Positions 63,467 to 64,000 of a stretch of DNA of 64,000 bases are shown here, piece after piece (position 1 is the stretch's first letter; every line of letters starts with the position of its first letter). Below the pieces are notes generated by a model. That model saw nothing but the letters and a program-made list of their open reading frames with translations, had not been told where the DNA came from and ran no database searches. The stretch is from positions 62,001 through 126,000 of the forward strand of contig NZLU01000025.1 of assembly GCA_002692725.1 (NCBI GenBank), given 5' to 3'. This DNA is from Ponticaulis sp. (GTDB taxonomy: Bacteria; Pseudomonadota; Alphaproteobacteria; Caulobacterales; Hyphomonadaceae). The position numbers and the translations under genes were made by a program.

Positions 63467-64000
63467 TTAGATGGAGGTCAGCACCTCTTTCGCGGCCGCG
63501 TGACATTTCTCAATTTCGTGAGGCAGACCGACGCAGATCCGCGACCATTCAGGACGCTCCTGCCAGCGGGAGCCCACAACACGAACGCCCTTATCCATCA
63601 TTTTGGCAGCAAACTCTGAAGCGGCCATGCCGGTATCCATGTAGATGAAGCTGCCTTGCGGGTTTTCAGCGATCGGGCGGCCAATGTCGCGTGCCATAGC
63701 GATGAGTTTCTCACGGCCGAGCTTCATTTTGACGCGCATCTCTTCGAAATGAGCGGTATCGTCGAGCGAAGCGGACGCCGCGACAAGGCCAAGCTTGTTG
63801 ACGTTGGACAAAAGCTGGAATGAGGCAAACTCTTTGATCATGTCGGCAGGCATGAGGGCATATCCCACGCGCTGGCCCGCCATACCGTAGATTTTAGAGA
63901 AGGTCCGCGCGACGATGACCGGGCGACCCATACGGACATATTTTGTCATCACCTGCTTTTCATAATCATCGGCAATGTCGAGATAGGCTTCATCGATGAA
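63467..64000 (-). CDS. HisC-like class I/II aminotransferase (5' end outside the window)
   Basis: The frame is open through the right edge; at least 177 C-terminal residues are visible. FIDEAYLDIADDYEKQ is the aspartate/tyrosine PLP strand, and VARTFSKIYGMAGQRVGYAL contains the PLP-binding lysine. The end has PIAENPQGSFIYMDTG and RVVGSRWQERPEWSRICVGL, with the C-terminal arginine that binds the substrate carboxylate. This is the histidinol-phosphate aminotransferase-like group, which also includes aromatic aminotransferases; the exact substrate cannot be decided. Confidence 0.85.
   Translation of the reverse strand, partial: FIDEAYLDIADDYEKQVMTKYVRMGRPVIVARTFSKIYGMAGQRVGYALMPADMIKEFASFQLLSNVNKLGLVAASASLDDTAHFEEMRVKMKLGREKLIAMARDIGRPIAENPQGSFIYMDTGMAASEFAAKMMDKGVRVVGSRWQERPEWSRICVGLPHEIEKCHAAAKEVLTSI

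Overview
The window looks like a chromosomal segment of an alphaproteobacterium, probably a Caulobacter- or Hyphomonas-like lineage. The evidence is a CcrM-type GANTC methyltransferase, a free-standing F0 ATP synthase operon (I-a-c-b'-b) without F1 genes, a P-protein of the glycine cleavage system split in two and placed behind a tandem glycine riboswitch, an electron-transfer-flavoprotein:ubiquinone oxidoreductase, and the ispH/thrB/rnhA neighbourhood typical of that class. No tRNA, rRNA, CRISPR array, insertion sequence, integrase or phage gene was recognised. The genus assignment is inference.

Positions 1 to about 20.1 kb form a surface-polysaccharide locus. It holds several glycosyltransferases (GT4-type, GT61-type, a GT-B-like protein and a capsule-type protein), four P-loop sulfotransferase-like genes, an ABC-2 permease with its short ATPase for glycan export, three proteins sharing a C-terminal beta-sandwich-like domain, and a Kdo module (kdsD, kdsA, kdsB). 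The Kdo module ends in a histidine-phosphatase-like gene where a KdsC phosphatase would be expected. The likely product is a sulfated, Kdo-linked capsule or O-antigen-like polymer. This is inferred from the gene set; the polymer is not known.

From 20.1 to 26.6 kb the strands are mixed: a second GT4 gene, rnhA, thrB, ispH, two lipoproteins and small hypothetical genes. From 26.6 to 36.8 kb lies argS, then a tandem duplication of TPR-sulfotransferase fusion genes, then the glycine riboswitch and the gcvT-gcvH-gcvPA-gcvPB operon.

From 36.8 to 54.4 kb come an OafA-like acyltransferase, small conserved genes, the F0 operon (reverse strand), smc, a DsbA-like thiol oxidoreductase, a DUF721 gene, mutY, ccrM with three GANTC sites in its upstream region, a radical SAM gene, a two-receiver response regulator, the rSAM/selenodomain-associated transferase pair, a uracil-DNA glycosylase and a second OafA-like acyltransferase.

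From 54.8 kb to the end are ETF-QO, a TPR lipoprotein, ispE, a PNPT-family sugar-phosphate transferase, a polyprenyl diphosphate synthase, a DUF2007 protein, a tRNA-type methyltransferase, a VanZ-like protein, an unannotated 43-residue membrane ORF with a good promoter and ribosome binding site, and the 3' part of a HisC-like aminotransferase that runs off the window. IspH and IspE (isoprenoid precursors), IspB and the PNPT enzyme (polyprenyl carriers) connect functionally to the envelope-glycan genes.
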